Assembly: GCA_963978895.1 (NCBI GenBank)
Contig: OZ022247.1
Coordinates: 19,032,410-19,096,409, forward strand
Reading direction: 5' to 3'
From: Erpobdella octoculata
Taxonomy: Eukaryota > Annelida > Clitellata > Hirudinida > Erpobdellidae
Length of the DNA: 64,000 nucleotides
The notes below the pieces were generated by a model that saw only the letters and a program-made list of their open reading frames with translations, did not search any database and was not told where the DNA came from. Both the position numbers and the translations under genes were made by a program. Position 1 is the stretch's first letter, and the number at the start of each line of letters is the position of its first letter. Below, one piece after another: positions 28,985 through 39,607 of the stretch.

Positions 28985-30866
28985 TCGATACTACTACGCA
29001 CTCCCGGATAGCAAGTCAATATCTTATAACGGATCACTAAAGATGAGGATTAGCTGTCGTACAGCAATCAACTCGCATAGATTTATGAAAACAGTAAAAC
29101 GTTCAAACTCGTCTGACGGTAACAGTAGTAAGGCAAACTTGCCTGTTTGAAGAAACTACAAATCCCCTGGTGACTTGCTGTTCACGTAGCTGATTGTGAA
29201 ATCATTAATGAACTTGAATTCATGCAGAAATTTATAAATAATCTGTTCCTGATGTCAGGAAGAGAAAAGCCGCAGTCGATAAGAGACGTGCCTGTTCAAA
29301 GTTTTCTTACAACCTGAATACACGAAAAAATTGTGCAAATATGAAAAATCAATAAAGGCAATTTCTCAAGATGATGAATAGAAAAAGGAAAACATTGTTT
29401 TTCTATGCATACTTGAAGGATATTATATACATATTTCAAAGATAAATATCTTAGAAACACATGATATTCATATATGAGAGATATGAGATATTATACACAT
29501 ATTTGAGAGATATTATGAATATGTTTTACAAATGTTATAAACATGTTCGAGAGATATTATGAACATATTTGAGAGATATTATATACATGTTTTTCAATAC
29601 AGTTTTAATAATTTCTTTATTGATCGGAAAAGTAAGAAAGCCCGATGGTTGGATAATGTTTCATTTCAACTACATATCTAAAACAACTCGATCACATTCA
29701 ATACGCATCTAATAAATGCCCAAGCTAAAACTGAAACTAAAATTAAAACTTCCTACTAAAAAAACCCCTACTAAAAAACCCCCTACTATAAAACCCCCTA
29801 CTAAAAAACCCCCTACTAAAAAACACACTGCCTGAACAAATGTAGAAGAAAAAAATCTCTTTTCTTGTCCCAAAAAACACTTCTGCATTTTCCATCTACT
29901 TCTAAATATTTGCTTATTTGGTTAATAAGACAATCAAATAATCTATTTGAAAAATAAAAATTTTAATTCTGTCATTTAGTTTAAAATATTGTAATAACAA
30001 AATATTCTTAATTGATATTAAAAAATACCTTTATAACACCTTTCTTCTAAATTTAAGGATCAATATTCATATAAAAATTTTAAATAAAAAACTAAATTAT
30101 TTATTAATATATATACAATAATGAACATAGATAAAAATGTTCACACTAAAGGGCGATAATGGTTTTATCTTAGCACAAATTTGTACTCTAAATAACAAAA
30201 ATGACATCTACTTAGCATGAATTTTTATTTTTACACTAAGAATAATTAACGATATTTTAAAGACGTTATACATATAATTGAGAGATATTATAGTAACATA
30301 GGTCATTAAATGCTATTTTCTAACAAATGAATCATTGTGCTAATTTTTCTATACAAAACAATAGAAAAAAACTAAATTGAGATAACTGAATACTACAAAC
30401 ATGTTTCGGAAAATAGATTCCGACTATAAAGAAAAATTATTTAAGAAATGCAACCAAACAAATATATCTTATACAAATATATCTTTTAAACTTTAAAATA
30501 GGTCAAATTATTAATTGTGAAATAAAGTTTTCATGAAAATTTTTAAAAAATAAAGTATTTTGATTCAAATTTAGATTTATGAGTCTTGGCCAGACCAATC
30601 TTCATTTCATACATACCAAATCTAACTCTAATGAAATCATTCCATGCTGTCAATAGCAAAATTAAAATCTATTAAAATCTATACAAAATTATAACCCCCG
30701 ATTTTCTAAATATAGAAATATTACCAACTCAAAAAAAAATAACTTGGTTATAATAAATAAATAAATAAATAAAAACTAAGCAATGATGAGCAAAAACAAA
30801 AACTTAAATTATTATAAATTTAATGTAATTGATAAACCAACTTGAAATATACAGGACAAAAATGCT
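28985..30866. other. Sequence upstream of the neurocalcin-like gene
   Basis: The first few hundred bases should contain the promoter and 5' UTR on the minus strand, but I cannot place a TATA box or initiator with confidence. The remainder is AT-rich, with small direct repeats at 29400-29600 (GAGAGATATTATGAACAT) and 29755-29825 (CCCCCTACTAAAAAA). No gene was seen. Confidence 0.5.
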
Positions 30867-31062
30867 AGGTAATCTTTCACTTTAACGGCCGGATGTGTGA
30901 ATGATTAATACATTCTCTGCTATAATTAGCTATAAACATGATTAAAAGTAACCAGTAGTTTAAACATTATGATAATTAGGGTTAGGGTTAGGGTTAAGGT
31001 TGAAACAAAATAAGACTATTTCATTGGAAGATTTGGTCCAGGCCGTTAACGTTAAAGTGAAA
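30867..31062. mobile_element. MITE of about 195 bp carrying TTAGGG repeats
   Basis: The left end reads GGTAATCTTTCACTTTAACG and the right end, on the other strand, reads GGTTATCTTTCACTTTAACG, both running into GGCC. The flanks share AAATGC. Between the ends is a tract of about three GTTAGG units (30976-31003). No coding capacity is present. The superfamily cannot be assigned without a firm target duplication. Confidence 0.7.
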
Positions 31063-31064
31063 GA

Positions 31065-32344
31065 TAACCAAATGCAACTTGAACTTGTTCCTTAATAAAC
31101 CCAATATAATGTATAATGCTAGCAACTGGTCAGAAGAACCAACTAATCAAATATCACAAATATTTTAGTTATTAGTAGAACAAAGTATTTAAAAATAACC
31201 AATTTCACATAAATATAAAGATAATCAATTTTACATTAATATAATTTCACTTCATAAATTCAGCTGACAAGACCTTTCTTGTTACCACAACAGATTGACA
31301 ACAAATTGTATAGAATCTATACAATAGATATTTAGGCTTAGCTTTGCATAACCCACACAGTAAATCTTGTTCTGTGGCTGCAATCAATGAAAATGAAGAT
31401 AGGGTTAGTTAATTAATGTGAACTTCATCTAAATTAAAATACACCACGTGTTAACAAATTTAAATGAAAATTAATTGATTAAAGACTTAAATTAACCTAC
31501 CGGTTGGTTATGTCATGTGTATCGCGACCAAAACATTTTCGTACAATGTCCACAAATTTAGCTACTAAATACTAAACTAACTGACTGACTAAAGACTAAA
31601 GTTTAGTCACTGAAGTTTAGTGACTAAACAGCTTAGCAGCATAAAAAAGTCATAAAGTTTAAAATCTTATCCTAAATTTATATTAATAGAAGATACAACT
31701 GTCAACTTACTCAGCAAACACTTCACCAGTCAGCTTATCAAATGTTTATCTTAAACTCCAACGTTTATAGTTCAAGCTTTTAACATGAAACTACTAACGA
31801 GCGACCGCCTAACAAATAACAAGTCGCATTCACCGCTCTTCTTATGCAAACCTCTCGCACACTCACACCTCTTCTTTTCTTTCTTTCTTTCTCTCTCTCT
31901 TTTTTCTTTCTCTTTTTCTTTCTCTCTTTTTCTTTTTCTGTCTCTCTCTCTCTCTCTTTCTCTTCTTCCCTCTCTCTTTTTTCTTTCTTTTCAACATATC
32001 ATATACGATATATGCATATATTATATAGTGTATGACAAGAGTGATCACAAGACCATATATAAAGAATATTCTATATATATATGCACAAGACCTCCACAGT
32101 GTCCACAGGCCTATACTAATGGCAACCATATATAATTACAACAAACATTGAAATAATTAAAAAAAAGATCTGTTATGAAATATTCTTATTTGTTAAATTT
32201 TTAGCTATAATTAGTTACTTATCACAAATTATTGTAAGTGTAGGTATTATTAGTTCGCTTGACCATTGATGGAATATTTCCATTTAATTCGCTATAAAGC
32301 TTGAAGCACTTGAGAAAAATAGTTTGCAGTCTACCCAACTATAC
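31065..32344. other. AT-rich intergenic sequence with a CT-rich stretch
   Basis: A pyrimidine-rich low-complexity run lies at about 31868-31990. Small frames here come from that run. No gene was recognised. Confidence 0.5.
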
Positions 32345-32579
32345 CATTCAATCAGTGGCGTAGCCAGGTTTTAGCACCAGGGGGAGCGGTGAGCACATAT
32401 AAAAGGCCCACTTACCAAAATAAAGAATTTCAATTAATGCATTTATTACATACGTATTTATTTTCGTATTTCAAAGAGAAATACTGGAACACCCAAAAGG
32501 TAGAAAAACAATATTATGTATTGTTTAGTAACAATTATAGTATATTATACAGTTTATATACTTACTCAGTGTAAACTAA

Positions 32580-33194
32580 TTACAACAGTTTTTTTCGTCT
32601 GGGCTTCATTCTTGCAAAGTTATCGATTACTTCGTTATAATCCACTTCACTAGCAAACTGTCTTTCGATCGTAATCAAGGCTAAACCTGACAACCTGTCC
32701 TCACCAATTGTAGAACGCACGTACGATTTTATGAGTTTCAGTCGGCTGAAGGAACGTTCCGCACCAGCGCTGTTTATTGGCAAGGTCAGAAAAATACGGT
32801 ACATTGTAAAAAGGCCAGGAAAAATGGAGCACATGTCATTGGCGATTATGAATTTGAGCACATTGTTGATGGTCATTTCTTCGACACTAGAATTTTTTTC
32901 CTTCTTGATTATACCTAATATTTCCTTGTACATGTCTTTAAATAAAAAAAACTCTTGCACAATTTCATCTCGACTTTTGATGACATCTGAGTACATGTCT
33001 GCTAAAGATTCTAATCTTGTCACATTATCGTCATTGCTAAAATGCTTCGGATCTAAACAACTAAATTTGGAAGCAACATTTTGAAAATGTTCAAATCTTT
33101 TAGTTGTGCTATTTATAATGCAATCGAGTGATACTATGTAGGTTTCAACTATGAATTTTTTTCGGGCATCAGATATTACATCATCCTCTGACAT
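32580..33194 (-). pseudogene. hAT transposase C-terminal part (ZMYM/THAP-type)
   Basis: This is a 204-codon frame on the minus strand. Its C-terminal half has LPINSAGAERSFSRLKLIKS followed by YVRSTIGEDRLSGLALITIE, the hAT dimerisation region of the type found in ZMYM1-like and 52-kDa-repressor-like proteins. The N-terminal BED/TTF zinc finger and catalytic Asp residues are not in this frame, and upstream sequence (33200-33300) is broken. It is a decayed transposase. Confidence 0.88.
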
Positions 33195-33666
33195 TTCCTC
33201 GTGGAATCTCTTTCTTTTCCGAATTCTTTGTTGCTTATACTCCGTTGTAATATCACATTTTTCAGCAAGTTCAGCTGCTTCATTCTACTGTGGAAAAATC
33301 TCTGTATAACCTTCTCATATAATAATCGCGGCAACAGTAGTATTAAGTTAGAGTTGTGCAGCTGAAGGTTAATAGGTTATTATTGTTACGGAGGATCATA
33401 GGATATATCTATAATAGTGCTATATGGAAGTTTGCTGCAAAGTTTCAGCCCAGCGACCTGAAGATGTCGCACTATTATACTAATGCAGAGCTCCATGCTT
33501 AAATATAATTTTGGCCTATTTAATGTAATCCCAGTGCAACTGTCTAGCCTAGAGCCTACGGTTGCCCTTTTTCGCCTTCGAGCAAGACTTAAGTCTTGGA
33601 AAAGGCGTTGTAAAAGAAAAAAAAATCTGATCTGAGATTGCTGTTGAGTAACACAAGACTGTAGAG

Positions 33667-34383
33667 CAGGGGTGCACAACTTTTTTGAGGCCGAGGGCCG
33701 AATTGTATGTTCCCAGATAGCTCGAGGGCCGGAAAAAATTCACGTTTTATAATAACAAACTAAATATACTAGTATATGAATTTACGTTAAATATTAACAG
33801 CTAATATACAAAAACTGTAAATGAACTACATGTCTTACTACTGTAAGAAAGTATCAAAGTGAGTTACAAAGAAATGAAAACCAGTTTTTTTTAATTTTTT
33901 TATTTTGCAATCAACAAAATCTAGCTGAGTCCAATCATGAATAGAAACCATTCTAATGTGATGGTTGCGACTGAATGTTTTTTATTATTTTTTTCAATGT
34001 TTGGCTCTAGTTCAGTTGTTGCAACCTTTAAAGTGGCAGTGAGATTGCCATCAGTGAAGCTCGATCTCAAACGGTTTTATTCAAATTCATGATAGAAAAA
34101 GTCTGCTGACACAAATACGTACTCCCAAACATTGAAAACAACTTTAAAGCCATGTCCTTTATTCTGCCGTATTTGTTTGGACAAAGATATCTGAAGAAGT
34201 TCAAAAAGTCATTGTCTTTAAAAAGTCGCTTTCAAATCACTGAAGTTAGAGATCATCGACCTTCAGTGATTCATATACTAGTATATTTAGTTTGTTATTA
34301 TAAAACGTGAATTTTTTCCGGCCCTCGAGCTATCTGAGAACATACAATTCGGCCCTCGGCCTCAAAAAGGTTGTGCACCCCTG
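33667..34383. mobile_element. 717-bp hAT-type MITE nested in the larger hAT element
   Basis: The termini are long inverted repeats of about 110 bp, starting CAGGGGTGCACAAC and including GAGGCCGAGGGCCGAATTGT and AAATATACTAGTATATGAA. The 8-bp direct repeat CTGTAGAG flanks it at 33659-33666 and 34384-34391. No intact transposase is present. It inserted into the 2257-bp hAT element, so it is younger than that insertion. Confidence 0.93.
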
Positions 34384-34798
34384 CTGTAGAGTCACACAAT
34401 ACAGTCATGTATGATAGAAAATCTGTTACTGCTTATTTGCTGATAATTAATCAACATACCCGGTTGGGATTTTAACAGATTTTAGACAGCCCTAAATTTA
34501 ATAAAATATTTATTTTAATTCTTGAGAAGGCCAAAAAGGCCCCACTTTTTGGAAAATGGTCTCAGGGGGAGCGGCCGCTCCCCCTGCTCCCCCCCTAGCT
34601 ACGCCACTGCATTCAATACCAGGTTTTTTAAAACTGATGTAGCACAGGGACGCCAATTAAGGAAGAAGATAGGATCCAGGAGCGATAACCATCAACGCTA
34701 GCAATGGCAAAATAGCCTGGTTACCGTAAAAACAAAACACCGCCTCATCAATTCTTATGCTGCTAAATAATGAACATGAGCAAAAATTGAAGCACAAT

Positions 34799-34981
34799 TG
34801 TTATGGACTCGTATGTACGGAAGAACAACGCTAATACAACAGAAACACGAACACGCACAATCGCTAACTATGTTTATTTCTGGAAAAGGAAGACACTCAA
34901 ACAGTGAAGCTTAGATATAGCCTAGGGCCGTAGACAAAAGATTCTAGACAATTAATAAATAATAATTGTCTATCCCTAACA
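34799..34981 (-). repeat. 3' LTR of the gypsy element
   Basis: 183 bp, ending TG...CA, nearly identical to the LTR at 37328. The polypurine tract abuts it on the coding strand. Confidence 0.93.
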
Positions 34982-34990
34982 CCTCCCCCC

Positions 34991-35434
34991 TCAACAAAAT
35001 CCATATTTCATTTTAGAAGTGTCCATGTCCAGCCTTTTGGTAGGTCCACACTTCCTCTTCGGTCTTGAAGGTTCCTCTGGGGTTTTGACTTCAGCGACAT
35101 CTGTGAGATCTGTTGCAGTGACATCTGTTGATTCACTGGCTTCTTCCTTTGACGCATCCTGGACATCCTCGTACGATCCCTCTGGTAACTCGAATGAGTA
35201 ACACAGCACATCCCAAGCTTCATTCGTTTCACGATGTCTCAGTTGATTTGTGTGTCTACGAAAAACCATCTGATCAACTTGCACATCATAGACGGTTTGG
35301 CCAAGCTTCTTCCGTACGGTTCCAGGTTGCCACGTAGGATGATTCGGTTTTTTATAACATCTCACAAAGACGGGTTCGTCTTCAGTGAAAGTCATCCTGC
35401 GTGCTCCATGTTTCCTATTAAAATCTACTTCCAT
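34991..35434 (-). pseudogene. C-terminal region of the gypsy Pol (after integrase core)
   Basis: This frame contains TFTEDEPVFVRCYKK and TWQPGTVRKKLGQTVYDVQV, which fit the small C-terminal domain that follows the integrase core in gypsy Pol. A Lys/Glu-rich tail ends KYGFC next to the polypurine tract. It overlaps the integrase frame in another phase, so a frameshift separates them. Confidence 0.75.
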
Positions 35435-36240
35435 CTTCTTGTTTTTTCCTGGAGAAGAATTCCTTGTCCATCCAATAGCTGTAGGTCACTTAATGGAGTT
35501 CGTAACTGCCGCTGCATAAAGTTCTTTGCAGGCGACCTTTGACCTGGTGATGACGGACACGGTGTTGTTCGATACGTCAACAGGAACTTTTCTAGCACTT
35601 CTGTTGTCGCCCCTTCTCCTCTTAGCTTTTGGCATGACTTTTTAAAGGTATCCACAAAACGCTCGGCTTGCCCATTGCTCTGTGGGTGGTATGGTGGCGT
35701 TCGAACATGCTGAATTCTATTCGTCTGACAGTATCCTGCAAACTTCTTCGACGTGAACTGCGTTCCATTGTCCGACACGAGCATCCTGGGAAATCCATAT
35801 CGGCTGAAAATCCTGTTTAGTTCTCTTATTGTCGCAGTGGCCGTTGTTGTCTTCATTAGCACAACCTCTGTCCACTTGGAATAGGAATCCACAACGATCA
35901 TGAACATGCAACCTTCCATTGGTCCTGCAAAATCTATGTGAATCCTCTCTATAGGACAATTCGGCATCGGCCATGATGCAAGTTCGTTCTTCACAGGCAT
36001 CTTTGCAGCACTTTGACACTCACTGCAACTTTTGTCCCTGTCTTCTATATCCCGATCTATTTTTAACCAGTAGACACTTCTCCGAGCAAGCATTTTCATT
36101 CTTGTTGAACCAGGATGACCTTCATGAAGCAACTCCAGAAACCTGGCTTGAAGCGCACGTGGGATTACAGCACGAGATCCCATGAAAATAACTCCATCAT
36201 AGACTGATAAATCAGTTTTACGGCGGTGGAAGGCGTGCAA
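35425..36240 (-). pseudogene. Gypsy integrase
   Basis: The zinc-binding HHCC motif is seen as HEGHPG ... SCSECQ. The DDE catalytic residues lie in HIDFAGP, VSDNGTQFTS and HPQSNGQAERFVDTFKK. The core is intact over about 270 codons. Upstream (36165-36365) a short frame with EQDIELQVVMEAL is the remnant of the linker after RNase H. The reverse transcriptase that should precede it is absent. Confidence 0.9.
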
Positions 36241-36319
36241 GGTTGATCCAGCCTGGAAACTTGGCCATCTTCCTGATGCAATGCTTCCATGACCACTTGT
36301 AGCTCGATATCCTGTTCGG

Positions 36320-37313
36320 TCATACTCCGAATGCTTCTTGAAAGGGTGGAAGTTGATTCATCCATTCGATGCCCAGCAGTTCTTCAAAATGTTCAGCCAC
36401 GAAGCAGCGACCATGGCCTGAATGTCCCTTGCAGGAGAACTCTATGTCGAATTGACCCATAACTTGAATCGGTGTCCCATTTGCAGCACCCAGAGTCGTT
36501 TGCATTTTTCGGACAAAAGAAACAAGCACCACGTGAAGAACCTTGGCCCATCTCTTTGCTAGGGAGATCACGGTTGTTCTTCTTCTTCCTCTGCTTTGCT
36601 TCAACTGCAGCGACGATTGGCGTTGGCCTTGACACGACGTTGGAATCGACCTGTAATTTCGTGATTATGTCACACTCTCTTGTCAAATCTTCCAGCGTGC
36701 AAGCCTCATGCATTTCTAATCTTCGTAACAGCCTGGAGCACATGTCAGCGTGAGCGGAACCTTTCAGTCCAGACACAAAAATTAGGCATTTGAAATTCTC
36801 CATTGTCATCTTGTCGAGTTCTGTTTACTTTTGCACCAAATGAGCTTACTCTTCTTCACCAATTGATAAACGAAAAACCTCATACCTCCTTCTGAAGATC
36901 GTTACTTTCTCTCCAAAAAGTATGTCCAGGGTCGTCTTCGCTTTATCATACTGCAGGTCCCTCGGTGTTCGCGGCAGTATGTGATCGGTGAACTTTGAAT
37001 AACTACACGTGTCTAGTTTGGATATCAAAATTCTCGTCTTTTCCTCGTCTGACAATCCTTCATCGTTTGAAGTGATAGCGTCTTCAAAACGGCAGATCCA
37101 CTTCGAAAACGTACCTCCGGATTCAGGGTCGAATGAAAACATCGGAATTTTCTTTACCAAATCAGCACCGGAATTTTGTACAGTTTCGTGAACCTTCAAT
37201 CACTGCAGAACCTCCAACAGCGCATCTTCTCGCCGTTTACTTTCTTTGTCACGTCGTCGCGCTTCTTCCAACAAACGAACCAAAATTTCTGAAAAATTCT
37301 GTTCAGATCCCAT
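36320..37313 (-). pseudogene. Gypsy Gag and protease region, broken
   Basis: Gag starts near 37311 with MGSEQNFSEILVRLLEEARR. It meets an in-frame TGA near 37200, continues in the same frame (VQNSGADLVKKIPMFSFDPE ... RRRYEVFRLSIGEEE) and then shifts frame at about 36840. The next frame has LKGSAHADMCSRLLRRLEMH and a degenerate zinc knuckle. After another shift, LGAANGTPIQVMGQFDIEF and LLGIEWMNQL resemble the gypsy protease-RT junction. Breaks in three places show it is inactive. Confidence 0.85.
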
Positions 37314-37327
37314 CTCATCGCCAAATA

Positions 37328-37510
37328 TGTTATGGACTCGTATGTACGGAAGAACAACGCTAATACGACAGAGACACGAACAAGCACAATCGCCAACTAT
37401 GTTTATTTCTGAAAAAGGAAGACACTCAAACAGTGAAGCTTAGATATAGCCTAGGGCTATAGAAAAAAGATTCTAGACAATTAATAAATAATAATTGTCT
37501 ATCCCTAACA
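37328..37510 (-). repeat. 5' LTR of the gypsy element
   Basis: 183 bp, matching the other LTR with a few substitutions. Just inside, on the coding strand, TTTGGCGATGAGATGGG probably covers the primer-binding site, though I cannot name the tRNA. Confidence 0.92.
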
Positions 37511-37722
37511 ACCATCATGAATCAACAAATTCGTGTAGAGCTTTTAAATTCACTGAAGCTTTGAATTCCACCAGCACAGACACACATAGCCCAGCAAACA
37601 CACCCGCATGGGACCCGTGCGAGTTAGAGACGGCCGTTATTCCCCGTTTATCCCCGCTCTATCCCAGCTCGCTGGGATAAAACACCGGGATAGAGACGGA
37701 ACCCGTGCGGGGATCCCGGCTG
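37511..37722. other. GC-rich stretch with short inverted repeats
   Basis: CACCCGCATGGGACCCGTGC and GGAACCCGTGCGGGGATCCC flank ATCCCAGCTCGCTGGGAT. It looks like a small degraded transposon end. No coding capacity. Confidence 0.4.
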
Positions 37723-38135
37723 CAGTGGCGGCGCTAGGATTTCAGAAGAGGGTGGGCAACATTTGGGCAAACAAAGTCAGGTCGGGCAAGCATTGATATG
37801 GCAAACCTAACGTATGCATTTATTTTTTTAAGGTTAATTACAATGCATTCGCTAGTGAATTTATTGTTACTAAATTTCGCAACTAAACTTGTAAACTAGT
37901 GCTGACCATAGCCAAGATTTGATAAGGTTTTGGATAGCTTGACAGTCTATATATCCGCTACTTTCCCTCTTGGCTTTGGACATACTGGCAGCACCTGCTT
38001 CACAGGCATATGTGGAGAAGATATTTTCATTGTGTGGCCTTTTGTGCGGAAGGAAGAGACATGGACTGAAAAAAAACTTAGAACTGAGTTTTTTTTTTAA
38101 ATTGAATAAGCAGTTTTTTCAATTGACTTGTGTTT
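37723..38135 (+). pseudogene. hAT remnant with dimerisation-domain fragment
   Basis: CAGTGGCGGCGCTAGGATTT at 37723 is a typical hAT left end. From 37961 a plus frame reads LALDILAAPASQAYVEKIFS, then LCGLLCGRKRHGL and KKNLELSFFLNLNKQFF, the C-terminal hAT pattern. Catalytic regions are missing, and I could not find a matching right end. It is a badly decayed element. Confidence 0.75.
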
Positions 38136-38179
38136 AGTTACAAGTGCAAAATAGGGAGGTTGCAAACGAAACTAAAATT

Positions 38180-38400
38180 ATCATGAATTCAAAACGAAAA
38201 CGAAACGGTAATAATAATTCCTGATGCAAAACTGAAATTAAATTATTGAACATTTCAAAACGAAAACGAAACGGTAATAATAATTCCTGATGCAAAACTA
38301 AACTGAAATTAAAATTATTGAAAAACTCAAAACTAAAACGAAACGGTAATCATAATTCTGGTTGCAAAACGAAACTAAAACAAAATTTATTTCTGAAACT
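38180..38400. repeat. Imperfect tandem repeat of about 66 bp, three copies
   Basis: The phrase AAACGAAACGGTAATAATAA followed by TTCCTGATGCAAAACT recurs three times at intervals of about 64-70 bp. It is A-rich and non-coding. Confidence 0.8.
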
Positions 38401-39607
38401 AATTAATCACTGAGTGGTAATTGGGTAATTGAATGTACGTTGGAATCCTTTTTGCGCGTGTAGACAATTTACCCCCTCTGATTTCCAAAATTAAAAAAAA
38501 TTGTCTAGAGTTTACTAGATAATTTTTTAATTTAAACTTTACTTAACCAAGTGATGATTCAATGCGCATTGGAATCGTTTTTGCTTGTGTGGACAATTTT
38601 ATATCTGAGCTCGATGCTAGATTTACCAGTAAGTGCAAAGTAATAAATTGTGCATCAGCGTTGGTTAAAAGTTTAGCTATTTTCTGTGTCAAAAAACAAT
38701 CAGCGAACTTTATCCTATTAGTGGTACCTATTGATACAATGCTGATTCCCTCAGCTGTCTACATCAAAGTTATTATTATTTATTACATAAGAATGAAAAA
38801 AATCTACCCACCCCATTTTGAGGGGGTCTGTTTTCTGTGGCGAAGTGTGACAAGTGAGAACCCATGGGTAAAAAAAGACAAAAATTGAGTGACGTCATAT
38901 ATGGATGATCCCCACTAGGGAAGTAGTGTGTGCAAGGTGAAGTTTATTTACAAGACGAACGTGCGTCACTATGTCGTATGTAGATGTAATTTCGAGCGAT
39001 AGCATTTTGGAGTGTCAATCATGTCGTATGCACGATATGAATTTTTGACCGTGGGCAATCAAATGACCAATGTCCTGGCTTGTGAGCGATAACATAAGGT
39101 CCAGTCCATATGCTCGCTTGAAAGCGGTGTAGTGATCTATTTAAAAGTAGTACCAGTTGCCTATAATGGAACAGGCAAAGTTGCCCTGATTGGAACACTG
39201 TTTCAATCAAGGAAACATAGGTGTTTTGTGCATGTGTATTTTTAATTGATGATTTGTTTAGCAATATTTTTGTATTGTAAATAGAGCTATATCCTACGGT
39301 CTCTCCTATTCAGGTTTTTGCTTAAGTGTTCCATTCAGGGCACCTCTCCCCTATTCTATTATTAACTTGCTCAACGGCCGGTGTGATTGCCGGAAACGTA
39401 ATTAATGATTATTTTAAAATTAAAATTATTGAAAAATTTTCACGAAAAATTGAAAACTAAGCTTCAGTAGTTATTGTTATTTGTTAGTATAAAAACTATT
39501 ATCGTCTGATGCGTCGATTTTTTGTTTGTGATGACAACAATGTGAATCCGTGCGTGCAATCGGTTGATTTTTGTATTTATTTATTTTATTTGGTCAAGGA
39601 TGAGAGA
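38401..39607. other. Intergenic stretch upstream of PIGV
   Basis: A block at 38805-38925 with GTGTGACAAG and GAGTGACGTCATATATGGAT resembles blocks near 8110 and 63590. On the minus strand near 39030-39120 a short frame reads HKPGHWSFDCPRSK, like half of a CCHC knuckle, possibly a retroelement scrap. The PIGV promoter should lie at the right end, but no core element is clear. Confidence 0.45.

Larger units (their letters stand above)
32353..34609 (-). mobile_element. 2257-bp hAT element with 8-bp target duplications
   Basis: The left terminus is CAGTGGCGTAGCCAGG and the right, on the other strand, is CAGTGGCGTAGCTAGG. The direct repeat CATTCAAT flanks it at 32345-32352 and 34610-34617. A subterminal GGGGGAGCGG motif occurs at both sides. 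The interior has a minus-strand transposase fragment and a nested 717-bp MITE. The element is internally deleted. Confidence 0.93.
34799..37510 (-). mobile_element. Ty3/gypsy LTR retrotransposon with deleted RT
   Basis: Two 183-bp LTRs (34799-34981 and 37328-37510) run TGTTATGG to CCCTAACA and differ at few positions. The coding strand is minus: Gag, then a protease region, then integrase. A polypurine tract (GAGGGGGGAGG) lies directly inside the 3' LTR. Reverse transcriptase and RNase H are missing: sequence passes from the protease region to just before integrase within a few hundred bases near 36320. The total is 2712 bp. Flanking bases ACAAT and ACCAT could be a decayed 5-bp target duplication. 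It cannot transpose alone. Confidence 0.92.

Noticed and set aside
36846..37313. In-frame TGA in Gag and in the LRR-Ig gene as a sign of TGA recoding
   Set aside because: TGA is the normal stop of the neurocalcin-like, RAD23, PIGV and KCMF1-like genes here, and the two affected loci have other breaks too, so decay is the simpler explanation.
39509..39607. Extended PIGV N-terminus from an upstream in-frame ATG
   Set aside because: The 33 extra residues have no counterpart in the family; the downstream ATG gives the usual length. It cannot be excluded without transcripts.
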